Counted from the stretch's first letter, positions 14,098 through 22,224 are shown. The stretch: DNA of 25,798 nt from an uncultured Oscillibacter sp. (GCA_900544105.1 UQUC01000025.1:1-25798); one strand, 5' to 3'. Program-made: numbers and translations. Notes: generated by a model not told the origin, from the letters alone.

Positions 14098-15465
14098 TTA
14101 GTATCCGTTGACGATCACGTTCAGCACCTTACCGGCCACCGTTCCGGCCACGGCGTTTCCGCCGCCGCCGTTTTCCACCAGCACCACAAAGGCGTAAGGT
14201 GCGTCCTCGTTCCGCAAAAAGCCCGCAAACCAGGCATGAGGTGTCTGTCCCGTCCCCACCTCTGCCGTGCCGGATTTGGCGCACAGCTCCATGTTGGGAA
14301 AGCGCTTGGTGCCGTAGGTCTCCGTCACGTTATTGGCCATAAAGTCCGCTACGGTGGCCGCCGTTCTGCTGCCGATCAGTTGTCCGGTGTGCTGAGTGAT
14401 GTGGGGCAAAGACGGGATCCCCAGTGAGGACACCGTTTTCCGGATCAGATACGGTTCCGCCGCCTTGCCACCGTTGGCAATGGCCCCCATCCACAACAGG
14501 AAGGCACAGGGGTTCACCTGATCGTGGTATTGGCCCACACCGGCCCAGCCCAGCTGCCCGTCGGTGATGCCGTCCCAGTTGAACGTGCCCTTGGCGGTGG
14601 GCAGGCCGTCCACAGAATATGTGCTGGTAAGCCCCGCCTTCTCCGTATACCGCCGCAGGGTATCTGCCCCCAGCTCCTCCGCGATCTGAGCAAAGGCCGC
14701 GTTGCAGGAGTGGGCGAAGGCCTCCTTCAGTGTCTGCTCTCCGTGGACGCCGGAGCAGGTGATGGTCTCGTCCCCGATCTGGACGCTGCCAGTGCAGTTC
14801 CAGGTCCTGGTCTCCGCGTCCGGCAGGTTCTCCAGCGCCGCCGTCAGGGTCACGGTCTTGAACACCGACCCCGGCACAAAGGCGGAGGAGAGAAACCGGT
14901 TCAGGTATGCGCCCTTATAACGGTCATTCGCTTCCAGGTCCTTGGGGACGTTCAGGGGGTCATAACTAGGCGCTGACACCATGCACAAGATCTCGCCGGT
15001 CTTGTAGTTATACACAGCCACCGTCCCGGCGTGGCCGCCCAAAGCTTTGTACGCCTCGTAGTTATACCGGGCGTCCAGGGTCAGGTACAAATTGCTGCCA
15101 CGCTCCGCGCCGAACGCGCCGTTCACCAGATCAAAGCCGGTCAGCTTGTCCGCGAAGGCATTGAGAACGCCGGTGCCGATCTTGCCGTACAGATCTCCCA
15201 CCGCATGGAGGGTGGCCTTGCGGACAGTTTCGTTTTCATAGTAGGTGCGGTGGCCGTTTTCCACGGAGGACAGCGCATCCCCGTCCCGGTCCAACACAGT
15301 ACCGGAGATCAGCACGCCGTTGGAATCGTATAGATGGCGGTTGAAGGCAGAGGAGGCCCACTTGCCGCCCTCTGCAAAATACCGGACGAGAAACACGCTC
15401 ATCCCCGCCGCCAGCAAGATCGCCAGCGCCATGCAGATCACGGCCCGTTTTTCAATCTTCCGCAT
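14098..15465 (-). CDS. PBP2-like (class B) peptidoglycan transpeptidase
   Basis: A membrane-anchored D,D-transpeptidase that cross-links peptidoglycan. The 455-residue protein has one N-terminal membrane helix (about 8-28), a short pedestal region and a penicillin-binding domain with SVFK (Ser200, Lys203), SCN (253-255) and KSGT (397-400). It is shorter than typical PBP2/PBP3 and resembles the PbpA type found with RodA/FtsW partners. ATG 15465 was chosen from AAAAGGAGGACGGTC directly upstream; the frame extends further upstream without family similarity. It overlaps the FHA-FtsW gene by 14 bp, so the two are probably translationally coupled and form a polymerase/cross-linker pair. This could be divisome, elongation or sporulation machinery. 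Confidence 0.9.
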   Translation of the reverse strand: MRKIEKRAVICMALAILLAAGMSVFLVRYFAEGGKWASSAFNRHLYDSNGVLISGTVLDRDGDALSSVENGHRTYYENETVRKATLHAVGDLYGKIGTGVLNAFADKLTGFDLVNGAFGAERGSNLYLTLDARYNYEAYKALGGHAGTVAVYNYKTGEILCMVSAPSYDPLNVPKDLEANDRYKGAYLNRFLSSAFVPGSVFKTVTLTAALENLPDAETRTWNCTGSVQIGDETITCSGVHGEQTLKEAFAHSCNAAFAQIAEELGADTLRRYTEKAGLTSTYSVDGLPTAKGTFNWDGITDGQLGWAGVGQYHDQVNPCAFLLWMGAIANGGKAAEPYLIRKTVSSLGIPSLPHITQHTGQLIGSRTAATVADFMANNVTETYGTKRFPNMELCAKSGTAEVGTGQTPHAWFAGFLRNEDAPYAFVVLVENGGGGNAVAGTVAGKVLNVIVNGY

Positions 15466-17245
15466 GACCGTCCTCCTTTTCAAAGGCGTCCTCTGCCGGA
15501 GCCGCCATACGCGCGGCTTCCTCGTCCAGCTTCCGCTCTGCCGCCCGGCCGATGGCAAAACTGGCATCCGCACGGGTGTCCATGGCCTTCAGATACGCCA
15601 GCAGTCCCCATGCCGACAGCATGGCGGAGCCGCCGTTGGACACGAAGGGGAAGGTCACGCCGGTGAGGGGCAGAAGATCCACGGAGCCGAACACATTCAA
15701 GCTGGTCTGAAACACCAGCAGAGATCCCGCCGCGCAGGCGGCGATGGTATAAAAGCTGGATCGGCCCGTCCGAGAGGCGCGAACGGCGAACCATGCCAAG
15801 GTCAGGATGCAGGCCACTGCCAGCAGTGCAATGGCCAGTCCCCACTCCTCACATAACATACCAAACACCAGGTCCGTGTCCCCGGCGGGGATACGCTCCA
15901 ACCAGCCGTTGCCGGCGCCCATGCCGAACAGACCGCCGGAGGCCGCCGCCGACATGGTGCGGGTCTGCTGATAACCGGAGCCGGAGGCCGCCTCCCAAGC
16001 ATGGCCCCACGCAGCGAAGCGGCTCAGAATATAGGGCTTGAACTGTACGATGATCCCCGCGCCAAAGGCCGCGCCGCCGCAGATGAGGGCCAAAGTTGCG
16101 GCGTCCCCGGAGCGGAGATAGGCAATGACCAGAAAGGTCACAAAGAAGATGGCCGCCGTGCCGAAGTCGCTCATCAGCCCCAGCAGGCCGATGCACACGC
16201 CGGTGAGCACGATGAACAGCGCCAGGTTCCGGCGGCGAAACAGCCGTTCCAGCGTGGCGGAGCCTGCAAAAATATAGCAGATCTTGGCGATCTCCGAAGG
16301 CTGGAAGGATATACCGCCCAAGGTGACCCAGTTGGTCGCGCCGAATTTAGCCTTGCCCAGCACCAGCGTGATCCCCAACAGGCCGATGGCCCCGGTAGCC
16401 ATGAGCCAGCGGCGCTTTTTCACCCGTTCCAGATCCCGCAGGAATAGCCCCAGCGCCAAAAACAGGCCCATGCCCAGAACGATGGCCAAAAGCTGCTTGG
16501 GAAGGCTCCCCGGTGCGCTGGAAGCCGTCACCGCAAGGGATAATGTTGAAAGATAAAAGGCGATGGTCTCCAGCTCAAAGCCCACGCAGCGGCCCAGCCG
16601 CAGCGCGGCGGCATAAAGCCACATGACCGCCGTGAGGGTCAGGAAGCAGATGGGGATCACCGGGCTGGCCTTCTCCCCCGCTGCCAGTATTAACTGAATG
16701 GCGGTCAAAATCTGAAATACCGTCAGCCACAAAAAAGAGGGCCACATAGCGGCGGGCCGCTCCGCCTGCCGTTTCTGTTCCAGTTCTTCCCGCTCTCCAA
16801 CCGTCTGCGGCAGAAACACCAGAGGCACGCCCCCCAGCGTCAGGGTATCCCCCAGCTTCACTGGGGCCTGCTCTGCCACAGGGGTCCCGTTGACGGCGGT
16901 GCCGCCCTTGGAGCCAAGATCATACACCGTCCAGGCTCCGTCCTCACCACGGCACAGCGCCGCGTGCTGCCGGGAGATGCTGGGATAGTTCAGAATCGCG
17001 TCGGCGGATTTGCCCCGTCCCAGAATATTTTCCCAGTGGGTCAAGGGGATATTGCCGCCACCAGGCAGGCTCAGTTGAGCCCAGACCTCCGGCGTGTGGG
17101 GGATCCGCAGCAAGGACCGGATGGCCCGTACCAGAATCAGCGCCGAAAGCACCGGAAACAGCAGCCGCGCAATGGCCGTGTACCAGCCAGTGATCAGAGG
17201 ATGGGCGCTCAGCCACAGGGACAATGCAGAAAACAGTTCCTGCAT
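15452..17245 (-). CDS. FHA domain fused to FtsW/RodA/SpoVE-family glycosyltransferase
   Basis: SEDS proteins polymerise lipid II into glycan strands. The 597-residue protein begins with a membrane helix (about 20-45). Next comes a cytoplasmic FHA domain (about 73-145) with the phospho-threonine-binding residues in GRGKSAD, SISRQHA (89-95) and GTAVNG. The rest, from about 165, is a ten-helix SEDS domain with GGISFQPSEIAK (QPSE at 315-318) and MSDFGTA (Asp359). The ATG at 17245 follows AAAGGAGGGAATGGG. The fusion ties glycan synthesis to a phospho-Thr signal, recalling separate FhaA/FhaB-RodA-PbpA-PknB clusters in Actinobacteria; no kinase gene lies in this window. First gene of a three-gene operon with the PBP2-like transpeptidase. 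Confidence 0.9.
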   Translation of the reverse strand: MQELFSALSLWLSAHPLITGWYTAIARLLFPVLSALILVRAIRSLLRIPHTPEVWAQLSLPGGGNIPLTHWENILGRGKSADAILNYPSISRQHAALCRGEDGAWTVYDLGSKGGTAVNGTPVAEQAPVKLGDTLTLGGVPLVFLPQTVGEREELEQKRQAERPAAMWPSFLWLTVFQILTAIQLILAAGEKASPVIPICFLTLTAVMWLYAAALRLGRCVGFELETIAFYLSTLSLAVTASSAPGSLPKQLLAIVLGMGLFLALGLFLRDLERVKKRRWLMATGAIGLLGITLVLGKAKFGATNWVTLGGISFQPSEIAKICYIFAGSATLERLFRRRNLALFIVLTGVCIGLLGLMSDFGTAAIFFVTFLVIAYLRSGDAATLALICGGAAFGAGIIVQFKPYILSRFAAWGHAWEAASGSGYQQTRTMSAAASGGLFGMGAGNGWLERIPAGDTDLVFGMLCEEWGLAIALLAVACILTLAWFAVRASRTGRSSFYTIAACAAGSLLVFQTSLNVFGSVDLLPLTGVTFPFVSNGGSAMLSAWGLLAYLKAMDTRADASFAIGRAAERKLDEEAARMAAPAEDAFEKEDGHAED

Positions 17246-17322
17246 CCCATTCCCTCCTTTCCGAAAAAACAGCTTCAGACCGGACCGGCGGGGTCTGTTT
17301 CCGCCAGCCGGAAATCAGAGCT

Positions 17323-17351
17323 ATTATAGCATTATCCCCATAGTCTGTACA
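17323..17351 (-). promoter_or_regulatory. Promoter of the FHA-FtsW operon
   Basis: Minus-strand TGTACA (17351-17346), 17-nt spacer, TATAAT (17328-17323). Divergent from the radical SAM promoter 51 bp away. Confidence 0.7.
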
Positions 17352-17401
17352 CCCTTGCCGACGGAAAAACACAGTCTTTTGTTCTTTTTTCTGTTTTTCA
17401 C

Positions 17402-17430
17402 TTGACCACTTGTTAAAAATAGATTAAAAT
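17402..17430 (+). promoter_or_regulatory. Promoter of the radical SAM gene
   Basis: TTGACC (17402-17407), 17-nt spacer, TAAAAT (17425-17430), leading to a leader of about 92 nt. Confidence 0.75.
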
Positions 17431-17464
17431 AATTATCCGTATGTACGAATATATGTCTACTCAG

Positions 17465-17487
17465 GGCGGGGACCGTTGTTTCCCGCC
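17465..17487 (+). promoter_or_regulatory. Leader hairpin before the radical SAM gene
   Basis: GGCGGG (17465-17470) and CCCGCC (17482-17487) form a 6-bp GC stem with an 11-nt loop. There is no U-run after it (TTGATC), so it is a leader structure and not a terminator. Confidence 0.45.
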
Positions 17488-17528
17488 TTGATCTACCATC
17501 TATAAATAGGAAAGGCCGATCGATCATC

Positions 17529-18416
17529 ATGAATCATCCGTACAAAACAAGGGAAGGCGGCGCTACCGTCACCGTCTTTGTTCCCTACGACTGCAAAAAT
17601 CACTGCCCCTTCTGTATCAATAAGGAAGAATATGGGGACATGACCGGTTTCTCTCTGGAAAAGATCGTCCAGAGCATCCGCCGGATGGACGCCATCACTC
17701 CCAAATGTGACTTTGTCTTTACCGGCGGCGAGCCCTTTGCCGATATTAAAAAGCTCCAGATCATGCTGGACGAGATCCCCACTACCCACCGTGTATTCAT
17801 CAACACCACTCTGCCCGTCTCCAAGTGCCAGACGGAGGAGGACATTCTGGCCTTCGCGGAGCGGAACAAGCACAAGATCACCTGCATCAATGTGTCCCGC
17901 CATATGCAGCACTATGTGGTGGAGTCCAATGACTCGCTGCTGACCCGGCTGCCGGTGCCCTTCCGGATCAACTGCGTTCTCTACAAGGATTATCCTAAGG
18001 AAAATCTGATCCCCTTCATCGAGCGTTTCCGCAAGCTTCCCGGCGCCAGTATTCAATTTCGTTTTGACTACACTGCCACCACTCCTGAAAACCTCTACGA
18101 GCCGGATAAGATCCTGCATGATCTGAAGGAGATCGCGGAATACACAGGGCTGGATGGCTGCCGGATGCGCTGCGGCTTCCACTTTGACTATAAGGGCACC
18201 GAGCTGACCTATCACAAAACGTTGCCCTATTCCACCATCGAGGAAACCGATCCCGTAGATGGCATCACCTATGATATTCTCTATGACATCCTCATCAAGC
18301 AGACCGGTGAGATCCATTCCGACTGGACCGGCGTGGTGATGGACGTCCCCGCCTATGAGAAAGTGGTTTTTGAGCCGTATGATCTCAAGTGGCTGGAGGG
18401 TGGCCCCCGCAAATAA
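17529..18416 (+). CDS. Stand-alone radical SAM protein of unknown substrate
   Basis: The 295-residue protein has the radical SAM cluster motif CKNHCPFC (Cys22, Cys26, Cys29; C-x3-C-x2-C) and the SAM-contacting GGEP at 66-69, within a partial TIM-barrel fold. More cysteines occur downstream, including a pair in GCRMRCGFHF (Cys211, Cys215), but there is no SPASM-type Cys-rich tail, so an extra cluster is not supported. It has its own promoter and terminator and no partner gene such as a precursor peptide next to it. The ribosome binding site (AGGAAAGG) is about 13 nt from the ATG, longer than usual. It could be a peptide- or nucleotide-modifying enzyme or an activase-like protein; I assign no substrate. 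Confidence 0.9.
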   Translation: MNHPYKTREGGATVTVFVPYDCKNHCPFCINKEEYGDMTGFSLEKIVQSIRRMDAITPKCDFVFTGGEPFADIKKLQIMLDEIPTTHRVFINTTLPVSKCQTEEDILAFAERNKHKITCINVSRHMQHYVVESNDSLLTRLPVPFRINCVLYKDYPKENLIPFIERFRKLPGASIQFRFDYTATTPENLYEPDKILHDLKEIAEYTGLDGCRMRCGFHFDYKGTELTYHKTLPYSTIEETDPVDGITYDILYDILIKQTGEIHSDWTGVVMDVPAYEKVVFEPYDLKWLEGGPRK

Positions 18417-18432
18417 GCATGCAGATATTATG

Positions 18433-18467
18433 ACCCCCAGGAGCAAGGCCCCTGGGGGTATTTTTTC
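18433..18467 (+). terminator. Terminator of the radical SAM gene
   Basis: ACCCCCAGG / CCTGGGGGT, a 9-bp stem with a 9-nt loop, followed by ATTTTTT. Confidence 0.88.
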
Positions 18468-18510
18468 TCCCAATTCAGCTTTGTGCTCCTGGCAGTCCCG
18501 TCCTCTTGTT

Positions 18511-18527
18511 TTTCAGAGGATCTGAAA
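18511..18527. repeat. Hairpin in the convergent region
   Basis: TTTCAGA-GGA-TCTGAAA, a perfect 7-bp palindrome between the radical SAM terminator and the class A PBP gene end. No U-run on either side. Confidence 0.45.
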
Positions 18528-18568
18528 GAGAAACCCAAAGCGACACCGCATATCGGTTCTTCAAGCAG

Positions 18569-18601
18569 CACCCCCAGACCGGAGTCTCCGGTCTGGGGGT
18601 G
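18569..18601 (-). terminator. 15-bp hairpin downstream of the class A PBP gene
   Basis: CACCCCCAGACCGGA / TCCGGTCTGGGGGTG, a perfect 15-bp stem with loop GTC, 30 bases beyond the stop codon. Neither strand has a U-run, so it is either a weak or factor-assisted terminator or a 3'-end stabiliser. Confidence 0.55.
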
Positions 18602-18631
18602 TATCAGCTATATGATCTTGCGCGCTCTGTC

Positions 18632-21319
18632 TCAGTTCCGATCGAACAGATTGGCCGCCCACATACCGGCATCGCCAAAGCCGCCGCTGGGATCCTCCGG
18701 CTCTGTCGGGATCACGATACCACCGGTGGGGTCCTCGGGCAGGTTCGCGTCCCCGGAGCCGCCGCTGGGATCGTCGACCGACGGGCTGTAGTTGGGATCA
18801 TTGGGATCATCAACGCCACCGTCGGGGTGATCCGGGTCCACCGGCGTCATGCCGGCGTGGGCCGGGCAGCCGATGACTTCCGGGTAGGTCTCTCCGCCAC
18901 TTGCCGTAGGCGTGGGCTCCAGACCAATGGCCCGCTTCATCTCAATGAGATGGAACATCTTGTCCGGATTCTTGGCACTGTCGGTGGCAATGGAGGCGTA
19001 GCGGGTGCCGTCCACCTTAAAATACTCGGTCCGTTCAAAGTCCAGCACACCCACCTGCTTAATGGCAGAGGAGGGACAGCTATCGGTGGCAACGCACTTG
19101 CCCTCGGTGCAGTAATCCACAAAGGTGTGGAGATTGCAGCTCTCCGTGGGAGCCGTGCCTGCCGCCACCGTGACCTGAACCGCCCGGCTGCCCCGGATGT
19201 CAGAAAGGCACGCATCGGTGCACCGCAGGCCGCTGTCGGCGCAGACCGTCACCTGCTCCAAGCCGCTGGCGGGCTTTGTAAAGCTCTTATTCTCCAGATG
19301 CTCGTGGATCTTCTGCATGACCGGCTTCCACATAGTAATGGCCGGGTTGCCGGAGGCGGAGATCTTCTCATTGGTCTTGGGATAGCCCGTCCACACGGCG
19401 GCGCAGTAATAGGGGGTATAGCCCACGAAATAACGGGTCTTGGAGTTATCCGTGGTACCGGTCTTGCCCGCGATGGTCATGCCGCTGAACTTGGCGGAGG
19501 TACCGGTACCGGCGTTCACCACGCTGGTAAGCATCTGGTTCATGAAGTAGGCGGTCGTCTCCTTCATGGCCACATGGGTCTCACCCTCGTTTTTCAGCAC
19601 GGTCTCACCGTTGCTGTCCCGGACCTCGGTATACATCTTGGGCGAATTGTAAACGCCGCTGTTGGCAAAGGCGGAGAAGGCCGCCGCCATCTCCACAGTG
19701 CTCAGGCCATAGGTCAGACCGCCCATGGCCAGCGGGGAAACGGCCATATCCTCCGGCACCAGGCTGAGACCCAGCTTCTCCGTGGCGTAAGCGTAGGAAT
19801 CCACCACGCCCAGCGCCTCCACGGTCTGAACGGCGATGGTGTTGATGGAACGCCGGACGCCCTCGCCGATCATGGTCCAGCCGGTGTAGGTATTGGGAGA
19901 GTTCTTAGGCCATGGAGAATCGTTCATAAGCTCTACGGGGTAGTTATCAAAGGTGGTGGCCGGTGTCACAGCACCGGCGTCCAGAGCTGCGGAATACACA
20001 GTCAGCGGCTTGATAGAAGAACCAACCTGATGCTTCTGGACCGCATAGTTGTCCACCAGATTCTGGGTCTTGGGGCCCATGGCGCCCACCATACCCACGA
20101 TGTTGCCGGTATAGGGGTCCATGATGGTGATACCGGATTGCAGTTGTTGGCCCTTGGCAGAGTGTACATTCAAATTGCTCAGATCTGCGTAGACATCCTC
20201 CGCGATCTTCTGGATATCCGGGTCCATGGTGCAATAGATCTGATAGCCGCTGTTGTTTACCAGCCGCTGAGCCGCTTCATAAGAGATGCTCTTGGCCTGG
20301 GCCAGATCCGTGGTCACGTCCCTGATAAGCTGCTCCACAAACCAGTTGTTGATCTCGATACCATCAGTTTTGACCAGTTCGCTGGCATCGCCGGAGGTAT
20401 CCGTGAAGTTCAGAGGCTCCGCCTTGGCAGCTTCGCACTCCTCTTTTGTCAGATAGGGCTTTCCCGTGTCCGGGTTGATGACCTTGGCCATCTTCTCCAG
20501 GATCAGTTCCTGGCGCTTCTTGTTCAGCTGCCGGGGGGTGATGGTGGTGCCGTCCTTCCGGGTGTAGGTCCGTTCATACTTGGGATTGTAAAGGGACGGG
20601 TTGTTGGTGATGGCGATGATACAGGCACTCTCCGCCGCCGTCAGGTCCTTGGCGGACTTACCAAAATAGTATTCCGCTGCCGTTTCCACGCCGCCGCAGC
20701 CGCTGCCCAAATAAATCATATTCAGGTACAGCTCCAAAATCTGGCTTTTCGTGTTGTCCTTTTCAAATTCCAGCGCCCGGAAGATCTCCTTGACCTTGCG
20801 GTTGATGGTATTCTGATTCTCGCCGGTCATGTTTTTCAGCATCTGCTGGGTGATGGTGGAGCCGCCATAGCTATCGTTGCTGCCGGTGAGGGTCAGCAGC
20901 GTAGCGCCCAGGGTCCGCTTCCAGTCTACACCGTGGTGACTGAAAAAGCGCTCGTCCTCAATGGACACCGCCGCCTGCCACAGATAGGGAGACATATCGC
21001 CAATGTCGATCAGGACACGGTTCTCCTGCCCGTGGACCTTCTGGAACTCCACCCACTGACCGCTCTCCTTGTCCTGATAATAGACCACGGAGCTCTGGGA
21101 CATGGTGTAGTCCTCCGCCCGGACCTCCAGGGTCGGCAGCAGAGATGTATTCACATACTTCATGAAAATCCCCAGCAGCATGAGCGTTGTGCAGACGCCG
21201 ATCAGGAACAGGGTAAAGACCGTCATCACAACGCCGCCCGCCACATGGCCGGGCCGGACCTTCCGCCGTTTGCGGGAATGATCCGCCCCCTGGGGATGCG
21301 TGTTTCTTTTTTCCTCCAA
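18632..21319 (-). CDS. Class A penicillin-binding protein (bifunctional transglycosylase/transpeptidase)
   Basis: This enzyme polymerises and cross-links peptidoglycan outside the membrane. The 895-residue protein has a basic cytoplasmic tail, one membrane helix (about 28-53), a GT51 domain with EDERFFSHHG (catalytic Glu121) and GGSTITQQ (152-159), and a transpeptidase domain with SSIK (Ser434, Lys437), SIN (491-493) and KTGT (619-622). The C-terminus from about residue 750 is a Cys-containing then Asp/Pro/Gly-rich low-complexity tail. Start: a TTG at 21319-21317 preceded by AAAGGAGGTTCCAAG; an in-frame TTG nine codons upstream lies before the ribosome binding site and was rejected. PBP1a/PonA-like; an exact orthologue name is not assigned. 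Confidence 0.95.
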   Translation of the reverse strand: MEEKRNTHPQGADHSRKRRKVRPGHVAGGVVMTVFTLFLIGVCTTLMLLGIFMKYVNTSLLPTLEVRAEDYTMSQSSVVYYQDKESGQWVEFQKVHGQENRVLIDIGDMSPYLWQAAVSIEDERFFSHHGVDWKRTLGATLLTLTGSNDSYGGSTITQQMLKNMTGENQNTINRKVKEIFRALEFEKDNTKSQILELYLNMIYLGSGCGGVETAAEYYFGKSAKDLTAAESACIIAITNNPSLYNPKYERTYTRKDGTTITPRQLNKKRQELILEKMAKVINPDTGKPYLTKEECEAAKAEPLNFTDTSGDASELVKTDGIEINNWFVEQLIRDVTTDLAQAKSISYEAAQRLVNNSGYQIYCTMDPDIQKIAEDVYADLSNLNVHSAKGQQLQSGITIMDPYTGNIVGMVGAMGPKTQNLVDNYAVQKHQVGSSIKPLTVYSAALDAGAVTPATTFDNYPVELMNDSPWPKNSPNTYTGWTMIGEGVRRSINTIAVQTVEALGVVDSYAYATEKLGLSLVPEDMAVSPLAMGGLTYGLSTVEMAAAFSAFANSGVYNSPKMYTEVRDSNGETVLKNEGETHVAMKETTAYFMNQMLTSVVNAGTGTSAKFSGMTIAGKTGTTDNSKTRYFVGYTPYYCAAVWTGYPKTNEKISASGNPAITMWKPVMQKIHEHLENKSFTKPASGLEQVTVCADSGLRCTDACLSDIRGSRAVQVTVAAGTAPTESCNLHTFVDYCTEGKCVATDSCPSSAIKQVGVLDFERTEYFKVDGTRYASIATDSAKNPDKMFHLIEMKRAIGLEPTPTASGGETYPEVIGCPAHAGMTPVDPDHPDGGVDDPNDPNYSPSVDDPSGGSGDANLPEDPTGGIVIPTEPEDPSGGFGDAGMWAANLFDRN

Positions 21320-21349
21320 CTTGGAACCTCCTTTTGTGATCCTCAAGGT

Positions 21350-21368
21350 GGTTTCCCTTTAGGAAACC
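21350..21368 (-). promoter_or_regulatory. Leader hairpin before the class A PBP gene
   Basis: Minus-strand GGTTTCC-TAAAG-GGAAACC, a perfect 7-bp stem about 20-40 nt upstream of the ribosome binding site and just after the probable transcription start. Confidence 0.5.
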
Positions 21369-21386
21369 AACCCACAATACACCATT

Positions 21387-21415
21387 ATCAAATCCATTAT
21401 ATCATCCTCTGTCAA
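21387..21415 (-). promoter_or_regulatory. Promoter region of the class A PBP gene
   Basis: Minus-strand TTGACA (21415-21410) with TTTGAT (21392-21387) at 17 nt. A perfect TATAAT (21401-21396) also lies here but only 8 nt from that -35, and its own -35 (near 21420) is poor. The exact start is therefore uncertain. Confidence 0.55.
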
Positions 21416-21535
21416 CTGCGAAAATGTCGGTTTCATCCGGTCAAAAGTTTCCGTTTCTATATATTTTACCAAATTTTTCTGAAAATTTCTGTCATATAAC
21501 TTTCGTACTTCGCTGCTTTTTCACGGTTTTCGCTC

Positions 21536-21564
21536 TTGCAATCATCGCTTTCTTCCGTTACAAT
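21536..21564 (+). promoter_or_regulatory. Promoter of the DUF1292 gene
   Basis: TTGCAA (21536-21541), 17-nt spacer, TACAAT (21559-21564). Confidence 0.72.
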
Positions 21565-21616
21565 AAGGACAATCCTTCCCCGGAGGGACAGACAACACGA
21601 GAAAGGGTATACAAAG

Positions 21617-21904
21617 ATGAGTGAAGATTTCGGCCCCACCTTTATTACCGTGACCGACGAGGACGGGAAAGAGCTGGTTTTGGAATTTGTAGACGCTCTG
21701 GAGTATAACGGCCAGATGTATCAGGCTTTTTTCCCCGCCGAGACCGAGGGGGAAAACGAGGACGATCCCGACAACGGCTTGGTGATCCTGAAGGTCATCC
21801 ACGAGGATGGCGAGGATCTGCTTTCCACGCTGGACTCCGACGAGGAGCTGGAGGCGGTCTACGAGCAGTTCATGGAACTGCTGTTTGACGAGGACGAGGA
21901 ATAA
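21617..21904 (+). CDS. DUF1292 family protein (YrzB-like)
   Basis: The 95-residue acidic protein has the family's N-terminal beta-rich pattern (FITVTDEDGKELVLEFVDAL, then YNGQMYQAFFPAE) and a central VILKV, followed by DSDEELEAVYEQFMELL and an acidic end. This is the conserved but uncharacterised DUF1292 family, common in Firmicutes and often near alaS-ruvX; here it stands alone. ATG 21617 follows GAAAGGGTATACAAAG; the frame extends upstream past the promoter, so the longer version was rejected. No clear terminator follows; the foldable RNA at 21952 begins 47 bases after the stop. Confidence 0.9.
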   Translation: MSEDFGPTFITVTDEDGKELVLEFVDALEYNGQMYQAFFPAETEGENEDDPDNGLVILKVIHEDGEDLLSTLDSDEELEAVYEQFMELLFDEDEE

Positions 21905-21951
21905 TCTCCTCCGGTTCCACGCAGACTTTAAAAGAAATACGTCATTCCGCG

Positions 21952-22147
21952 TGTCCTGCGGGGTGCGTGATAGATCTTTTTTTAACCCACATTTCGTTAT
22001 TCGGGATGCATCTCTCAGGGTGTGGATCGCAGGCCTCCCGGCTGCCGTTCGCGGTTGGAAGTTGGAAGCGGTAAAGCATTCTGGAAGCAACCCACCTGTG
22101 CTTGAAGGTGCAGGTTATAACGAGGTCTACACGGCCGCCGCGGGACA
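21952..22147 (+). ncRNA. Candidate structured RNA (about 196 nt), possibly 6S-like
   Basis: By hand, ends pair: 21952-21961 with 22138-22147 (10 bp, one G-U), then 21966-21973 with 22127-22133 (7 bp, one bulged A). Inside are 21993-22000 with 22117-22124 (8 bp), 22001-22009 with 22076-22084 (9 bp, three G-U), and a 3'-side hairpin, ACCTGTGC-TTGAAG-GTGCAGGT (22094-22115). A strong terminator follows 12 nt later. A closed rod of this length with a small hairpin on the 3' side of the central region is the architecture of 6S RNA, but I cannot confirm homology, and no good promoter is visible just upstream. Alternatively part of it (with the U-run at 21977-21983) is a loose DUF1292 terminator. Confidence 0.35.
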
Positions 22148-22158
22148 GCTTTATACGA

Positions 22159-22190
22159 CAAAAAGGACTGCTTTGCAGTCCTTTTTTCAG
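22159..22190. terminator. Intrinsic terminator, copy 1 of an exact 32-bp repeat
   Basis: AAAAAGGACTGC-TTT-GCAGTCCTTTTTT, a 12-bp GC/A-T stem with U-runs on both strands, so bidirectional. The 32 bases are identical to 22349-22380. Confidence 0.88.
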
Positions 22191-22224
22191 CGTGTCGAAA
22201 AAGTCTTTTCTCCCCGCTGAACCA

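Noticed and set aside
18506..21499. Very long plus-strand open frame (997 codons) antisense to the class A PBP gene
   Set aside because: It lacks domains, is rich in His/Arg/Gly/Leu as expected from the complement of a GC-rich gene, and the minus strand has all PBP catalytic motifs.
21536..21616. Longer DUF1292 protein starting at 21536
   Set aside because: The proposed start overlaps the -35 box of the gene's own promoter, and the extra residues are not family-like.
21905..22190. T-box, SRP RNA, tmRNA or RNase P RNA in the intergenic block
   Set aside because: No T-box GGTGG-type motif, no SRP GGAA/AGCAG apical core, no tmRNA tag frame, and too short for RNase P; only 6S-like architecture remained plausible.
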